A stretch of DNA of 64,000 nt from Pseudomonas cuatrocienegasensis. GTDB taxonomy: Bacteria; Pseudomonadota; Gammaproteobacteria; Pseudomonadales; Pseudomonadaceae. The notes below the pieces were generated by a model. The model was not told the origin of the DNA and made no database searches. It saw only the letters and a list, made by a program, of their open reading frames with translations. The position numbers were made by a program, and so were the translations under genes. Shown here in pieces: positions 9,501-18,122 of this stretch (within the stretch, counting starts at the first letter, position 1; every line of letters starts with the position of its first letter). Where the stretch lies: positions 1 through 64,000 of the forward strand of contig NZ_FOFP01000004.1 in assembly GCF_900110925.1 (NCBI RefSeq), in the 5' to 3' direction.

Positions 9501-10856
9501 ATGCAAGCAGTCAAACCTGGCCGGGTGCGTTTCTCCATCCTGCTGATGCTGTTCCTGGTCACCACGGTCACCTTCGCCGACCGCTCCAGCCTGTCGATTG
9601 CTGGGGCGGCGTTGCAGACGGACCTGGGCATCGATGCGGTGCTGCTCGGCTATATCTTTTCGGCGTTCGGCTGGGCCTATGTGATCGGGCAGATTCCCGG
9701 TGGCTGGCTGTTCGACCGCTTTGGCGCCAAGCGCGTCTACCTGATCACGCTGTTCTGCTGGTCGCTGTTCACCCTGGCGCAGGGTTTTGTCGGTGCGTTG
9801 CCGTTGGCTTGGGCGGTGGTCAGTTTATTTGTGCTGCGCCTGGCGGTGGGCTTTGCCGGCGCGCCCTGTTTTCCCGGTAATGCGCGGATTATCGCGGCCT
9901 GGTTCCCGACCCGCGAGCGTGGCACCGCCACGGCCATGTCGGCCTCGGCGCAGTATGCCGCCACCGCCGTGTTCGCCCCGCTGATGGGCTGGGTGGTGCA
10001 GGACATGGGCTGGCAGTATGTGTTTTTCGTCCTTGGCGGCCTGGGTCTTCTGCTATGCGGTGTATGGCTCAAGGTGATGCATGGCCCGCGCGAGCATCCA
10101 CGCCTGGGCGAAGCGGAGTTCGCCCATATCGAAGCCGGTGGTGCGCTGCTCGACATGGCCCCGCGAGCGGCCGGGGCGGGCGGCTCGCAGTGGCGCTATT
10201 TAAAACTGCTGCTGACTCAGCGCACGCTGATCGGCCTGTACCTCGGCCAGTACTGCAACAATGCGATTACCTATTTCTTCCTCACCTGGTTTCCGGTGTA
10301 CCTGGTGCAGGCGCGGGGCATGACCATTCTCTCCGCCGGTTTTGCCGCCTCGCTGCCGGCGATCAGCGGTTTCGTTGGCGGGGTGCTCGGCGGCCTGGTC
10401 TCGGATGCGCTGCTGCGCCGCGGCTGTTCCCTGACCCTGGCGCGCAAGCTGCCCATCGTCGTCGGCATGTTGCTGGCGAGCAGCATCGTGCTGTGCATCT
10501 ATGCCGACAGTGATGCGGCAGTGATCGGCCTGATGGCCCTGGCGTTCTTCGGCAAAGGCTTTGGTTCGCTTGGCTGGACTCTGGTGGCCGACACCTCGCC
10601 CCGGCAGATCGTTGGCTTGTCCGGCGGGCTGTTCAATACCTTCGGCAACCTGGCCGCGATCACCACGCCTATCGTGGTGGGCTACCTGGTCAGCCTGACC
10701 GGCTCGTTCGATGCGGCGCTGCTGTATGTCGGCGCCAACGCCTTGCTGGCGGTGATCAGTTACCTGGTGATCGTCGGTCGTATCAACAGAATCGAGCTGG
10801 ACGAGCCGCCAGTTCCGGCGGCTGGCAGCACCGTGGCTGCGTCCAGCGCGAAATAA
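9501..10856 (+). CDS. MFS hexarate (glucarate/galactarate) transporter, GudP type
   Basis: The 451-residue protein has the 12-helix pattern of the anion:cation symporter branch of the major facilitator superfamily. TFADRSSLSIAGAAL in helix 1, GWLFDRFGAKRVY in the first cytoplasmic loop (family motif A) and a second half beginning with GLYLGQYCNNAITYFFLTWF near 245 are recognisable. GudP/GarP carriers have this size. It sits between gudD and garD, so it should import D-glucarate and galactarate with protons across the inner membrane. The ribosome-binding site is weak (GAG at about -12). With the tripartite transporter it gives the region two separate uptake routes. Confidence 0.9.
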   Translation: MQAVKPGRVRFSILLMLFLVTTVTFADRSSLSIAGAALQTDLGIDAVLLGYIFSAFGWAYVIGQIPGGWLFDRFGAKRVYLITLFCWSLFTLAQGFVGALPLAWAVVSLFVLRLAVGFAGAPCFPGNARIIAAWFPTRERGTATAMSASAQYAATAVFAPLMGWVVQDMGWQYVFFVLGGLGLLLCGVWLKVMHGPREHPRLGEAEFAHIEAGGALLDMAPRAAGAGGSQWRYLKLLLTQRTLIGLYLGQYCNNAITYFFLTWFPVYLVQARGMTILSAGFAASLPAISGFVGGVLGGLVSDALLRRGCSLTLARKLPIVVGMLLASSIVLCIYADSDAAVIGLMALAFFGKGFGSLGWTLVADTSPRQIVGLSGGLFNTFGNLAAITTPIVVGYLVSLTGSFDAALLYVGANALLAVISYLVIVGRINRIELDEPPVPAAGSTVAASSAK

Positions 10857-10870
10857 AATAACAGGAGTAC

Positions 10871-12433
10871 ATGTCCATGCAGTTGATTCCCCATCAGGAT
10901 TCGCCGCGCTACATCCGCCTGCACCCGGCCGACAACGTTGGCGTGGTGGTCAATGAGCAGGGCGTGGCCAAGGGCGGTCGTTTTGCCGATGGCCTGGAGG
11001 CGGTCGAAGGTATTCCGCAGAGCCATAAAGTGGCGTTGCAGGACATTGCCGTGGGCGGCGACGTGGTGCGCTACGGCGAGGTTATCGGTTATGCCCTGGA
11101 GCCCATCGCCGCCGGGCGCTGGGTGACCGAGGCGCAACTGCGTATGCCCGAGGCGCCGGCCCTGGACAACCTGCCCAAGGCGACCCTGGCCGCTGCGCCG
11201 GTCGAACCGCTGAGCGGCTACACCTTCGAGGGCTTCCGCAACCCGGATGGCACGGTCGGCACGCGCAATATTCTTGGCGTGACCACCACCGTGCAGTGCG
11301 TGGTCGGCGTGCTCGATCACTGCGTCGAGCGGGTGCGCAAGGAGCTGCTGCCCAAGTACCCCTATGTCGATGACGTGGTCGCGCTGTCGCACAGCTATGG
11401 CTGCGGCGTGGCGATCAATGCGCCGGATGCGGTGGTGCCGATCCGCACGCTGTACAACATCAGCCGCAACCCCAACCTCGGCGGCCAGGCACTGGTGATC
11501 AGCCTTGGCTGCGAGAAGCTGCAGGCCAGCCAGTTGATGGATGGCGACCAGTTGACCAATGGCATGGACGAGGAGGACTGGCTGTTCCGCCTGCAGGATT
11601 CCAGCAACGGCTTTGCCGGCATGGTCGAGCAGATCATGCAGATGATCGAGGCGCGGTTGCAGGTGCTGAATGAGCGTCGCCGCGAGACGGTGCCGGCGTC
11701 TGAATTGTCCGTTGGCATGCAGTGTGGCGGCAGCGATGCGTTTTCCGGCATCACCGCCAACCCGGCCCTGGGCGTGGCTGCCGACCTGCTGGTGCGCGCC
11801 GGTGCCACGGTGATGTTCTCGGAGAACACCGAGGTGCGCGACGGTATCCACCTGCTGACCCCGCGAGCGGCTTCGGTCGAGGTCGCCGATGCGCTGATCC
11901 GCGAGATGGACTGGTATGACCGCTACTTGCAGCGCGGCATGGCCGACCGCAGCGCCAACACCACGCCGGGCAACAAGAAGGGCGGGCTGAACAATATTGT
12001 CGAAAAGGCCATGGGTTCGATTGCCAAGTCCGGCTCCAGCACCATCGCCGGGGTGGTCTCGCCGGGTGAGCGGGTGCGTGGCAAAGGCCTGTGGTTCTGC
12101 GCCACGCCGGCCAGCGACTTTATCTGCGGCACCCTGCAGATCGCCGCCGGGATGAACCTGCATATCTTCACCACCGGTCGCGGCACGCCCTACGGCCTGG
12201 CCATGGTGCCAGTGATCAAGGTCGCCACCCGCACCCAGCTGGCCGAACGTTGGCCGGACCTGATCGACGTCGACGCCGGGCAGATCACCAGCGGGCGCAT
12301 GACCCTGGACGAAATGGGCTGGCACATCTTCCAGCTGTACCTGGATGTCGCCAGCGGCAAGCAACAGACCTGGGCCGAGAAGCACCGCCTGCACAACGAC
12401 CTGACCCTGTTCAACCCGGCCCCGGTGACCTGA
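10871..12433 (+). CDS. garD: Galactarate dehydratase (GarD)
   Basis: The 520-residue protein belongs to the UxaA/GarD family of iron-dependent hydrolyases. An N-terminal SAF-like domain is at about 10-95, where DNVGVVVN and the region [20 protein letters not shown] are typical. The large catalytic part has [14 protein letters not shown] near 137 and [10 protein letters not shown] near 175, whose Cys may bind metal. It dehydrates galactarate to 5-keto-4-deoxy-D-glucarate, joining the GudD branch at KdgD. The start lies seven bases after AGGAG, and the MFS gene ends 14 bp upstream. The length matches E. coli GarD (523). Confidence 0.93.
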   Translation: MSMQLIPHQDSPRYIRLHPADNVGVVVNEQGVAKGGRFADGLEAVEGIPQSHKVALQDIAVGGDVVRYGEVIGYALEPIAAGRWVTEAQLRMPEAPALDNLPKATLAAAPVEPLSGYTFEGFRNPDGTVGTRNILGVTTTVQCVVGVLDHCVERVRKELLPKYPYVDDVVALSHSYGCGVAINAPDAVVPIRTLYNISRNPNLGGQALVISLGCEKLQASQLMDGDQLTNGMDEEDWLFRLQDSSNGFAGMVEQIMQMIEARLQVLNERRRETVPASELSVGMQCGGSDAFSGITANPALGVAADLLVRAGATVMFSENTEVRDGIHLLTPRAASVEVADALIREMDWYDRYLQRGMADRSANTTPGNKKGGLNNIVEKAMGSIAKSGSSTIAGVVSPGERVRGKGLWFCATPASDFICGTLQIAAGMNLHIFTTGRGTPYGLAMVPVIKVATRTQLAERWPDLIDVDAGQITSGRMTLDEMGWHIFQLYLDVASGKQQTWAEKHRLHNDLTLFNPAPVT

Positions 12434-12434
12434 G

Positions 12435-13853
12435 ATGAGCGGACTTTCCGCCGCCCTGGTGCAGGCCCTGCACGCGGTGGTTGGCGACGCCGGCCTGATC
12501 CGCGATGCCGAGCGCATGCAGACCTACCTCAGCGACTGGCGCAACGCCTACCGTGGCTGTGCCGCGCTGGTGCTGCGCCCGGCCAGCACCGAGGAGGTGG
12601 CGGCGGTGGTGCGCCTGTGCGCCGAGGCAGGCGTGGCGCTGGTGCCCCAGGGCGGCAACACCGGCTTGTGTGGCGGCTCGATACCCGATGACTCGGGCGA
12701 GCAAGTGGTGCTGTCGCTGACGCGCATGACCGCCATCCGCGAGGTGGACACGGGCAACGAAACCATCACGGTCGAGGCCGGGGTGATTCTCCAGCGCCTG
12801 CAGGAGGCTGCCGCCGAGGTGGGCCGGCTGTTCCCCCTGTCGCTCGGTGCCGAGGGCAGTTGCACGGTCGGCGGCAACCTGGCGACCAACGCCGGCGGCA
12901 CCGCCGTGCTGCGCTACGGCAACATGCGCGAGCTGACCCTCGGCCTGGAAGTGGTGCTGCCCGATGGGCGCATCTGGCATGGCCTGCGCGGCTTGCGCAA
13001 GGACAACACCGGCTACGACCTCAAGCAGCTGTTTATCGGCGCCGAAGGCACCCTGGGGATCATCACCGCCGCGGTGCTCAAGCTCTACCCGGCGCCGCGC
13101 AGCTGCAACACCGCCTGGGTCGCCCTGGCGGATGTGGCCGCCGCCATCAGCCTGATCGGGCGCATGCGCCAGCTGTGCGGCGACCGCCTGACCGGCTTCG
13201 AGCTGATGTCGCGGCAAAGCCTCGACTTTGTCGTGCGCCATGTGCCGGGCTGCAACGATCCCTTTGCGCAGGTGCATCCCTGGTACGTGCTGATCGAACT
13301 CAGCGACACCCAGGTCGATGCCGGCCTCGATGCCCTGCTCGAAAGCGGCTTGGGCGAAGCCTTTGAAGAGGGCCTGGTAGTGGATGCGGTGATCGCCAGC
13401 AGCGAGGCCCAGGTTGCCGCACTCTGGGCGTTGCGCGAGGGTATTTCCGAGGCGCAGAACCATGAAGGGCCGAGCCTCAAGCACGATATCAGCGTGCCGG
13501 TAAGCTGCATCCCGGCGTTTATCGAGACCACCGACCAGGCCCTGCTGGCGTACCTGCCCGGCGTGCGCATCGTGGCCTACGGGCATGTCGGCGACGGCAA
13601 CCTGCATTACAACCTGAGCAAGCCACCCGGCTATGCCGATGCCGATTTCAAGGATCAGCAGGCGGCACTGATGCAGATCATCTACGACGCCACCGCGCGC
13701 TGTGCCGGCAGCATCAGCGCTGAGCATGGCCTCGGCCAGGCCAAACGCGAGGCCGCCGAGCACTACAAGGACCCACTGGAACGCGAGTTGATGCGCACGA
13801 TCAAACAGGCGCTGGACCCTCAAGGGTTGATGAACCCCGGCAAGGTGCTCTGA
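12435..13853 (+). CDS. FAD-linked D-2-hydroxyacid dehydrogenase (D-2-hydroxyglutarate/GlcD-like)
   Basis: The 472-residue flavoprotein has an N-terminal PCMH-type FAD-binding domain (about 40-215; PQGGNTGLCGGSIP and GAEGSCTVGGNLATNAGG contact FAD). The C-terminal FAD-oxidase domain ends in HGLGQAKREAAEHYKDPLE. GHVGDGNLHYN near 382 is the metal/substrate-binding histidine motif of the D-2-hydroxyglutarate dehydrogenase and GlcD families. It should oxidise a D-2-hydroxyacid to the 2-oxoacid and pass electrons on through FAD. Its ATG is one base after the garD stop, so translation is coupled and a role in hexarate metabolism is likely. Substrate candidates are D-2-hydroxyglutarate, D-glycerate or D-lactate. 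Confidence 0.87.
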   Translation: MSGLSAALVQALHAVVGDAGLIRDAERMQTYLSDWRNAYRGCAALVLRPASTEEVAAVVRLCAEAGVALVPQGGNTGLCGGSIPDDSGEQVVLSLTRMTAIREVDTGNETITVEAGVILQRLQEAAAEVGRLFPLSLGAEGSCTVGGNLATNAGGTAVLRYGNMRELTLGLEVVLPDGRIWHGLRGLRKDNTGYDLKQLFIGAEGTLGIITAAVLKLYPAPRSCNTAWVALADVAAAISLIGRMRQLCGDRLTGFELMSRQSLDFVVRHVPGCNDPFAQVHPWYVLIELSDTQVDAGLDALLESGLGEAFEEGLVVDAVIASSEAQVAALWALREGISEAQNHEGPSLKHDISVPVSCIPAFIETTDQALLAYLPGVRIVAYGHVGDGNLHYNLSKPPGYADADFKDQQAALMQIIYDATARCAGSISAEHGLGQAKREAAEHYKDPLERELMRTIKQALDPQGLMNPGKVL

Positions 13854-13897
13854 CCTATTTTCGCGCCGGCGCTGCCGGCACCCTGCAAGGAGACTGC

Positions 13898-14833
13898 ATG
13901 ACATCCGTCCTTCAGATCGGCCCTTTGACCGAACGCTTCAACACTGCCCTGGCCGCCGATTACGCGGTGACCTGCCTGTGGCAACAGGCCGACCCTGAGG
14001 CCTTTCTGCGCGAGCAGGGCGGCGCATTTGAGGTGGTGGTGACCTCGGCGCGTTTCGGCTGCTCGGCCGAGCAACTGGTGCTGCTGCCTAACTTACAGGC
14101 GATCTGCAGCTTTGGTGTGGGCTACGACGCGATTGCCGTGGAGGCGGCGCGGGCGCGGGGCATCCCGGTCAGCACCACCCCCGATGTGCTCAACGACTGT
14201 GTGGCTGACCTGGCCATGGGCTTGATCATCGACTGCGCGCGGCGCATCAGCGAGACGGAACGCTTTGTGCGCGCCGGGCGCTGGTCGGATACGCCCTGGA
14301 CCGGCCTGGGCCGCAAGGTCAGCGGCAAACGCCTGGGCATCGTCGGCCTGGGCCGAATCGGTGAGGCGGTGGCCCAGCGTGCGGCCGGTTTCGCCATGCC
14401 GGTGCGTTATCACAATCGCCGGCCCGTCGCCGGTAGCCCCCTGGGTTACGAGGCTAATCTGCTCGATTTGGCGCGCTGGGCGGATTTTCTTGTGCTGACC
14501 TGCCCGGGCGGCGCGTCTACCCACCATCTGATCAATCAGGGCGTGCTGGAAGCCCTCGGGCCAAGCGGTTGCCTGATCAATGTCGCGCGCGGCTCGGTGG
14601 TCGATCAGGATGCGCTGATCACGGCACTGACCGAAGGCCGCCTGGGCGGTGCCGGGTTGGACGTGTTTGCCGCCGAGCCCGACGTGCCTGGGGCCCTGCG
14701 CGGCTTGGACAGCGTGGTGCTGGTGCCGCATATCGGCAGCGCCACCGAAGAAACCCGCCTGGATATGGAGCAGTTGCTGCTCGCCAATCTGCAGGCGTTT
14801 GTCGAACAGGGTGCCTTGCTCACGCCACTGTGA
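13898..14833 (+). CDS. D-isomer-specific 2-hydroxyacid dehydrogenase (glyoxylate/hydroxypyruvate reductase type)
   Basis: The 311-residue enzyme has the catalytic triad Arg231 (NVARGSVVD), Glu260 (AAEPDVP) and His278 (VPHIGSAT). The Rossmann motif GLGRIGEA is at about 150-157. An NRR triplet after the beta-B strand (173-175) usually favours NADPH. It should reduce glyoxylate, hydroxypyruvate or a similar 2-oxoacid. AAGGAG lies 7 bp before the ATG, and the gene is 44 bp after the FAD-linked enzyme in the same direction. It is the last member of the hexarate unit, closed by the terminator at 14943-14973. Confidence 0.87.
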   Translation: MTSVLQIGPLTERFNTALAADYAVTCLWQQADPEAFLREQGGAFEVVVTSARFGCSAEQLVLLPNLQAICSFGVGYDAIAVEAARARGIPVSTTPDVLNDCVADLAMGLIIDCARRISETERFVRAGRWSDTPWTGLGRKVSGKRLGIVGLGRIGEAVAQRAAGFAMPVRYHNRRPVAGSPLGYEANLLDLARWADFLVLTCPGGASTHHLINQGVLEALGPSGCLINVARGSVVDQDALITALTEGRLGGAGLDVFAAEPDVPGALRGLDSVVLVPHIGSATEETRLDMEQLLLANLQAFVEQGALLTPL

Positions 14834-14942
14834 GCGGCGCCCGCTGAATACGCGGCGCGGCTGCCCGCCGACCGCCTATACGTCGCCTATGGCCACAAGC
14901 CTGGCGGCGTCTTCCCTAAGAGTGTCACCCGCTGCATCCCAC

Positions 14943-14973
14943 CCCGGTTCGCCACAAGCGCACCGGGTTTTTT
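14943..14973 (+). terminator. Terminator of the hexarate unit
   Basis: CCCGGT (14943-14948) pairs with ACCGGG (14962-14967) around a 13-base loop and is followed by six T residues. It lies 110 bp after the last gene of the cluster. Confidence 0.7.
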
Positions 14974-14994
14974 GTTGGAAGAGCATTTCGGTTG

Positions 14995-15122
14995 GCTATG
15001 TCTCAGTTCGGTGTTGCACGGCGCCGCTGCTTCTCGTAGGAGCCGCGCCTCGCGGCGAATAGCAGCCATTCAGCGGTCTATCAGATAGCCCACAAGCTTC
15101 GCGCCGGGGGCGGCGCTCCTAC
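14995..15122 (-). repeat. 128-bp REPIN-like element, copy 1
   Basis: GTAGGAGCCGCGCCTCGCGGCGAA and a mirrored GCGCCGGGGGCGGCGCTCCTAC half are joined by about 45 bp, with an extra flank that starts GCTATGTCTC. Almost the same ~128 bp recurs in opposite orientation at 37045-37171, so the repeat unit includes the flank and not only the two REP hairpins. Apart from this and the terminator, the gap 14834-15203 holds nothing recognisable. Confidence 0.75.
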
Positions 15123-15203
15123 GGTCTGCAGGCGACTGCAACAGTCAATTGGGACATAGCCTTTCGTTTCGTCGCGGCTAAAGCCCCTCTCACGGGCTTC
15201 TAT

Positions 15204-15800
15204 TTACGGCAGGCGCTCAAGCACTTCGCAGCTTGCCGGGTAGGGGGCCTTGCAGGCGCTGTCGAACAGGCGGCGGGCCTGGGCTGTGTCCTGGGGTACG
15301 CCCTGGGCGCCGCGCAGGTAGAGATTGCCGAGGATGTGCTGGGCCATCGGGTTACCGCCGGCGGCCGACTGGTTGAGGTACTTGAGCATGTCCTGCTGAT
15401 TGGCAAAGTCCGGGTTATCGCGGCCTGTGTAGAGGTACGCGAGGCTCACTGCGGCCATGGCGTGGCCACGGTCGGCGGCCTGCTTCCACCAGTACTCGGC
15501 CTGCTTGAGATCGCGGGTTGGGTTGTCCTGGGGTGGTGGTGGCGTGCCGGGCGGTGCCTGGGCGGCCGGTGTGTTACCGATGAAGTAGGCGCTGCCTAGC
15601 TGGAACTGGCTGTCCACGTCACCGCGGTTGGCCTGGCTGCGCAGGGTGCTGAGGGCGTCTGCCGGTGGCTGCTGTTGCGTCTGCGCAGGCGGTTCAGCAT
15701 CGCCAGAGGGTGCAGTGTCCTGGCTGGCGCAGCCGCCGAGTACCAGCATGGCCACTAACAGGGAAGACAGGGAGGCGCGGGTGCGCAGGGTAGGGGTCAT
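15204..15800 (-). CDS. Sel1-repeat lipoprotein
   Basis: The 198-residue protein starts at the ATG whose cat is 15798-15800, about 6 bp after AAGGAAA; an upstream in-frame start would add only six residues without a ribosome-binding site. A lipoprotein signal is clear: a hydrophobic core and LGGC with Cys24 as the lipidated residue. A Gln/Pro-rich linker follows at about 28-50. Sel1-type repeats occupy about 55-190 (QFQLGSAYFIGN, KQAEYWWKQAADRGHAMAAVSLAYLY, MAQHILGNLYLRG). Sel1 proteins usually act as binding scaffolds, here probably at the outer membrane. No partner is evident, and the function is unknown. Confidence 0.85.
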   Translation of the reverse strand: MTPTLRTRASLSSLLVAMLVLGGCASQDTAPSGDAEPPAQTQQQPPADALSTLRSQANRGDVDSQFQLGSAYFIGNTPAAQAPPGTPPPPQDNPTRDLKQAEYWWKQAADRGHAMAAVSLAYLYTGRDNPDFANQQDMLKYLNQSAAGGNPMAQHILGNLYLRGAQGVPQDTAQARRLFDSACKAPYPASCEVLERLP

Positions 15801-16002
15801 GGTGGTTTCCTTGTGCAAGTAACAATGAGCGTAGTGCGAGATGCAACACCAGACCTTATTTAGCCAAGCAAGTTGCGCCGCCGTGATGCAGCCATGCTGG
15901 GTTAGTCGGCCTGGGAAGGGGGGTCATGGGCCACGTGCGCAGGCAGACCATGGCCACTCAAGGTTTGCAAATCATGTCGAAGCCGGTTTTTGCGGGAAAA
16001 TT

Positions 16003-16035
16003 GTTGTACAAAGGTTATGCAAAACAAATAACCCT
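16003..16035 (+). promoter_or_regulatory. Possible promoter/operator of the fasciclin gene
   Basis: An AT-rich stretch beginning TTGTACAAAGGTTATGC and continuing AAAACAA lies 20-45 bp before the fasciclin start, in otherwise GC-rich DNA. It resembles a -35/-10 block or a MerR/ECF-type target, but no specific factor can be assigned. Confidence 0.3.
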
Positions 16036-16050
16036 GTATCAGGAGATTCT

Positions 16051-16563
16051 ATGTTTGCTCAAATCAGCACCACCACTCAACGCCTCAAGCGCACCCTCAT
16101 GCTGGCGACCGCAGCCGTCGCATTCGCTGCGATGCCAGCCCTGGCCCATGAGCACGGTGGCAAGAAAGATATCGTCGACACCGCCGTCGCTGCGGGTCAA
16201 TTCAACACCCTGGTAACCGCTGTCACTGCGGCAGGTCTGGCGGAAACGCTGAAAGGTGAAGGGCCGTTCACCGTGTTTGCCCCTAACGACGCAGCCTTCG
16301 CCAAGGTGCCCAAGGCCGACCTGGATGCCCTGCTGGCAGACAAGGAAAAACTCACCGCCGTACTCACTTACCATGTTGTTCCGGGCAAGCTGATGGCGGC
16401 TGACCTGGCGGGTAAGACCAGCCTGAAAACTGTACAAGGTGGTGAGCTGATGCTCGACACCAGCAACGGTGTCACCGTCGACGGGGCCAAGGTCATCAGT
16501 GCCGATATCGAGACCAGCAACGGTGTGATCCACGTGATCGACTCGGTCGTATTGCCGAAGTAA
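16051..16563 (+). CDS. Secreted fasciclin (FAS1)-domain protein
   Basis: The 170-residue protein begins at the ATG 16051, six bases after AGGAGA. Residues 1-32 form a signal peptide ending ALA. A single FAS1 domain follows. The H1 motif appears as [17 protein letters not shown] at about 71-87, the central YHVVPGKLM near 110 and the H2-type end [13 protein letters not shown] at the C terminus. FAS1 domains mediate adhesion or ligand binding outside the cytoplasm. The protein is a lone gene with its own terminator (16583-16617). Its role in Pseudomonas is not established. Confidence 0.92.
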   Translation: MFAQISTTTQRLKRTLMLATAAVAFAAMPALAHEHGGKKDIVDTAVAAGQFNTLVTAVTAAGLAETLKGEGPFTVFAPNDAAFAKVPKADLDALLADKEKLTAVLTYHVVPGKLMAADLAGKTSLKTVQGGELMLDTSNGVTVDGAKVISADIETSNGVIHVIDSVVLPK

Positions 16564-16582
16564 ATCACCCGCTGCATCGCCT

Positions 16583-16617
16583 AAAGGCCGGCCCTGTAAA
16601 GGGTCGGCCTTTTTTAT
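16583..16617 (+). terminator. Terminator after fasciclin gene
   Basis: AGGCCGGCCC pairs with GGGTCGGCCT around TGTAAA, followed by TTTTTATTG. It is a textbook intrinsic terminator 20 bp after the stop codon. Confidence 0.9.
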
Positions 16618-16660
16618 TGTTGGCAGTCTCGGGCTTGCCAAGTGAAATTTAGCGCGTATA

Positions 16661-16693
16661 TTTTCATGAAATTATAAGTATTTAATTTCATGA
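16661..16693. promoter_or_regulatory. Direct repeat TTTCATGA upstream of the DAO oxidase gene
   Basis: TTTTCATGA (16661-16669) and ATTTCATGA (16685-16693) repeat 24 bp apart in AT-rich DNA. The first also forms the palindrome TTTCATGAAA. They lie immediately before the oxidase start at 16702 and may be operators for the XRE-cupin regulator encoded at 18123. Confidence 0.4.
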
Positions 16694-16701
16694 GGCGCGT
16701 C

Positions 16702-17991
16702 ATGTTCAAGCAATCCGCCCAGCATATCGGCACCTACTACGCCGGCGCCTATCCAGGTCCGATCCCGTTGCGGCCGCGCCTGCAGGAGGCATTGCAGTGT
16801 GAGGTGCTGATTGTCGGCGGTGGCTTCAGCGGCCTGCACACGGCGCTGCGCCTGGCGTTGGCAGGCAAGAAAGTGGTGCTGCTGGAAGCCAGTCGCCTGG
16901 CCTGGGCCGCCTCCGGGCGCAATGGTGGGCAGGCGCTGCCGGGCTGGTCTTGCGATATGCCGCCGTTCGAAAAGGCCCTGGGCCTGGAACGCGCGCGCCG
17001 TCTGTGGGACAGCATGGTCTGGGCCGCCGAAGAAATGCGCGAGCTGCCCGAGCGGCACAGCTTCGATATCGACTACCGCACCGGCGCGATCTACACCGCC
17101 GTGCTGCCGCGCCGCGTGCGCCAGTTGCAGGACAGTCTGGAAGAAGCCGAGCAGAAGTACGGCTACACGCAGCTGCGCTTTATCCCCAAGGAGCAATTGC
17201 CCGAGTGGATCGCCAGCCCACGCTACCTGGCCGCCCTGCATGACAGTGGCGCCGCCCACCTCAACCCGCTGAAACTGGCCCAGGGGCTGGCCGATGCCAT
17301 CGAGAAAGCCGGCGGCAAGATCTTCGAGCAGAGCAAGGCGCTCGAATACCACGAAACGGCTGAAGGCTATGTGGCGCGCACTGAACACGGCGAGGTGCGC
17401 AGCGACCTGCTGGTGCTGGCCTGCAACGCCTATATCGACAAGCTCGATGCGCAACTGTCGAAGCGCCTGCTGCCGGTCGGCTCCTACCAGGTCGCCACCG
17501 CGCCACTGGACCCGGCGCTGGCGCGCTCGCTGTTGCCGCGTGGCACCTGCGCCATCGACAACCAGTTCGTGCCGGACTACTTCCGCGTCACCCCGGACAA
17601 TCGCCTGCTGTTCGGCGGTGGCTGCACCTACCTCGGCGGCATCCCCAAGGATGTACCAGCTGCCACCCGGCCTTATCTGGAGCGGGTGTTCCCGCAACTG
17701 CGCGGCGTGCAAATCGACTACGGCTGGGGCGGGCATATCGACTGCACCATGCACCGCACCCCGGACGTCGGCCGCAGTGGGCAGAAGTACTGGCTGCAGG
17801 GCTTCTCCGGCCACGGCATTCTGCCGACCCTGGCTGCTGCCCGCGCGGTCAGCGATGCGATCCTCGGTGATGCCGACCTGCTTGAGCTGTACCAGGGCCT
17901 GAGCAACCCGCGCTTCCCCGGCGGCGATCTACTCGCTGCGCCGATCGAGGCGGTGGGCAAGGCGTGGTATCGATTGCGCGATGTGATTTGA
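16702..17991 (+). CDS. FAD-dependent amine oxidoreductase (DAO family, PuuB-like)
   Basis: The 429-residue flavoprotein has the dinucleotide-binding motif EVLIVGGGFSGLHTALRLAL near 34-53, followed by AASGRNGGQALPGWS typical of gamma-glutamylputrescine oxidase and related DAO enzymes. The C-terminal FAD-contacting part is YWLQGFSGHGILPTLAAARA. The ATG at 16702 is preceded by GAGGCG at 8 bp; an in-frame ATG 12 bp earlier lacks a good ribosome-binding site. The glutamine-synthetase-like gene at 18699 suggests the substrate is a gamma-glutamylated amine, oxidised to an aldehyde with release of NH3 and H2O2. The exact amine is unknown. Confidence 0.85.
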   Translation: MFKQSAQHIGTYYAGAYPGPIPLRPRLQEALQCEVLIVGGGFSGLHTALRLALAGKKVVLLEASRLAWAASGRNGGQALPGWSCDMPPFEKALGLERARRLWDSMVWAAEEMRELPERHSFDIDYRTGAIYTAVLPRRVRQLQDSLEEAEQKYGYTQLRFIPKEQLPEWIASPRYLAALHDSGAAHLNPLKLAQGLADAIEKAGGKIFEQSKALEYHETAEGYVARTEHGEVRSDLLVLACNAYIDKLDAQLSKRLLPVGSYQVATAPLDPALARSLLPRGTCAIDNQFVPDYFRVTPDNRLLFGGGCTYLGGIPKDVPAATRPYLERVFPQLRGVQIDYGWGGHIDCTMHRTPDVGRSGQKYWLQGFSGHGILPTLAAARAVSDAILGDADLLELYQGLSNPRFPGGDLLAAPIEAVGKAWYRLRDVI

Positions 17992-18010
17992 TGATGAGCA
18001 AGCTGCTCTT

Positions 18011-18093
18011 GTAGGGTGGAAAACCGCGCAGCGTTTTCCACGGGGTGGCCAACCACAGACCCCGGTGGATGAAAAAAGCGTCATCCACCCTAC
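18011..18093. repeat. Inverted repeat of the GTAGGGTGGA family
   Basis: GTAGGGTGGA at the left end and TCCACCCTAC at the right bound 83 bp that contain further internal pairing (AAAACCGC/GCGTTTTCC). Related copies are at 22111-22131, 24366-24395 and 25609-25653. It lies between the oxidase and the regulator gene. Confidence 0.65.
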
Positions 18094-18122
18094 AAGCGCC
18101 CAGCCATAGCAAGGAACACCGG

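Noticed and set aside
10760-12517. 585-residue open frame on the minus strand
   Set aside because: It is antisense to garD. No domain could be recognised, and garD is complete.
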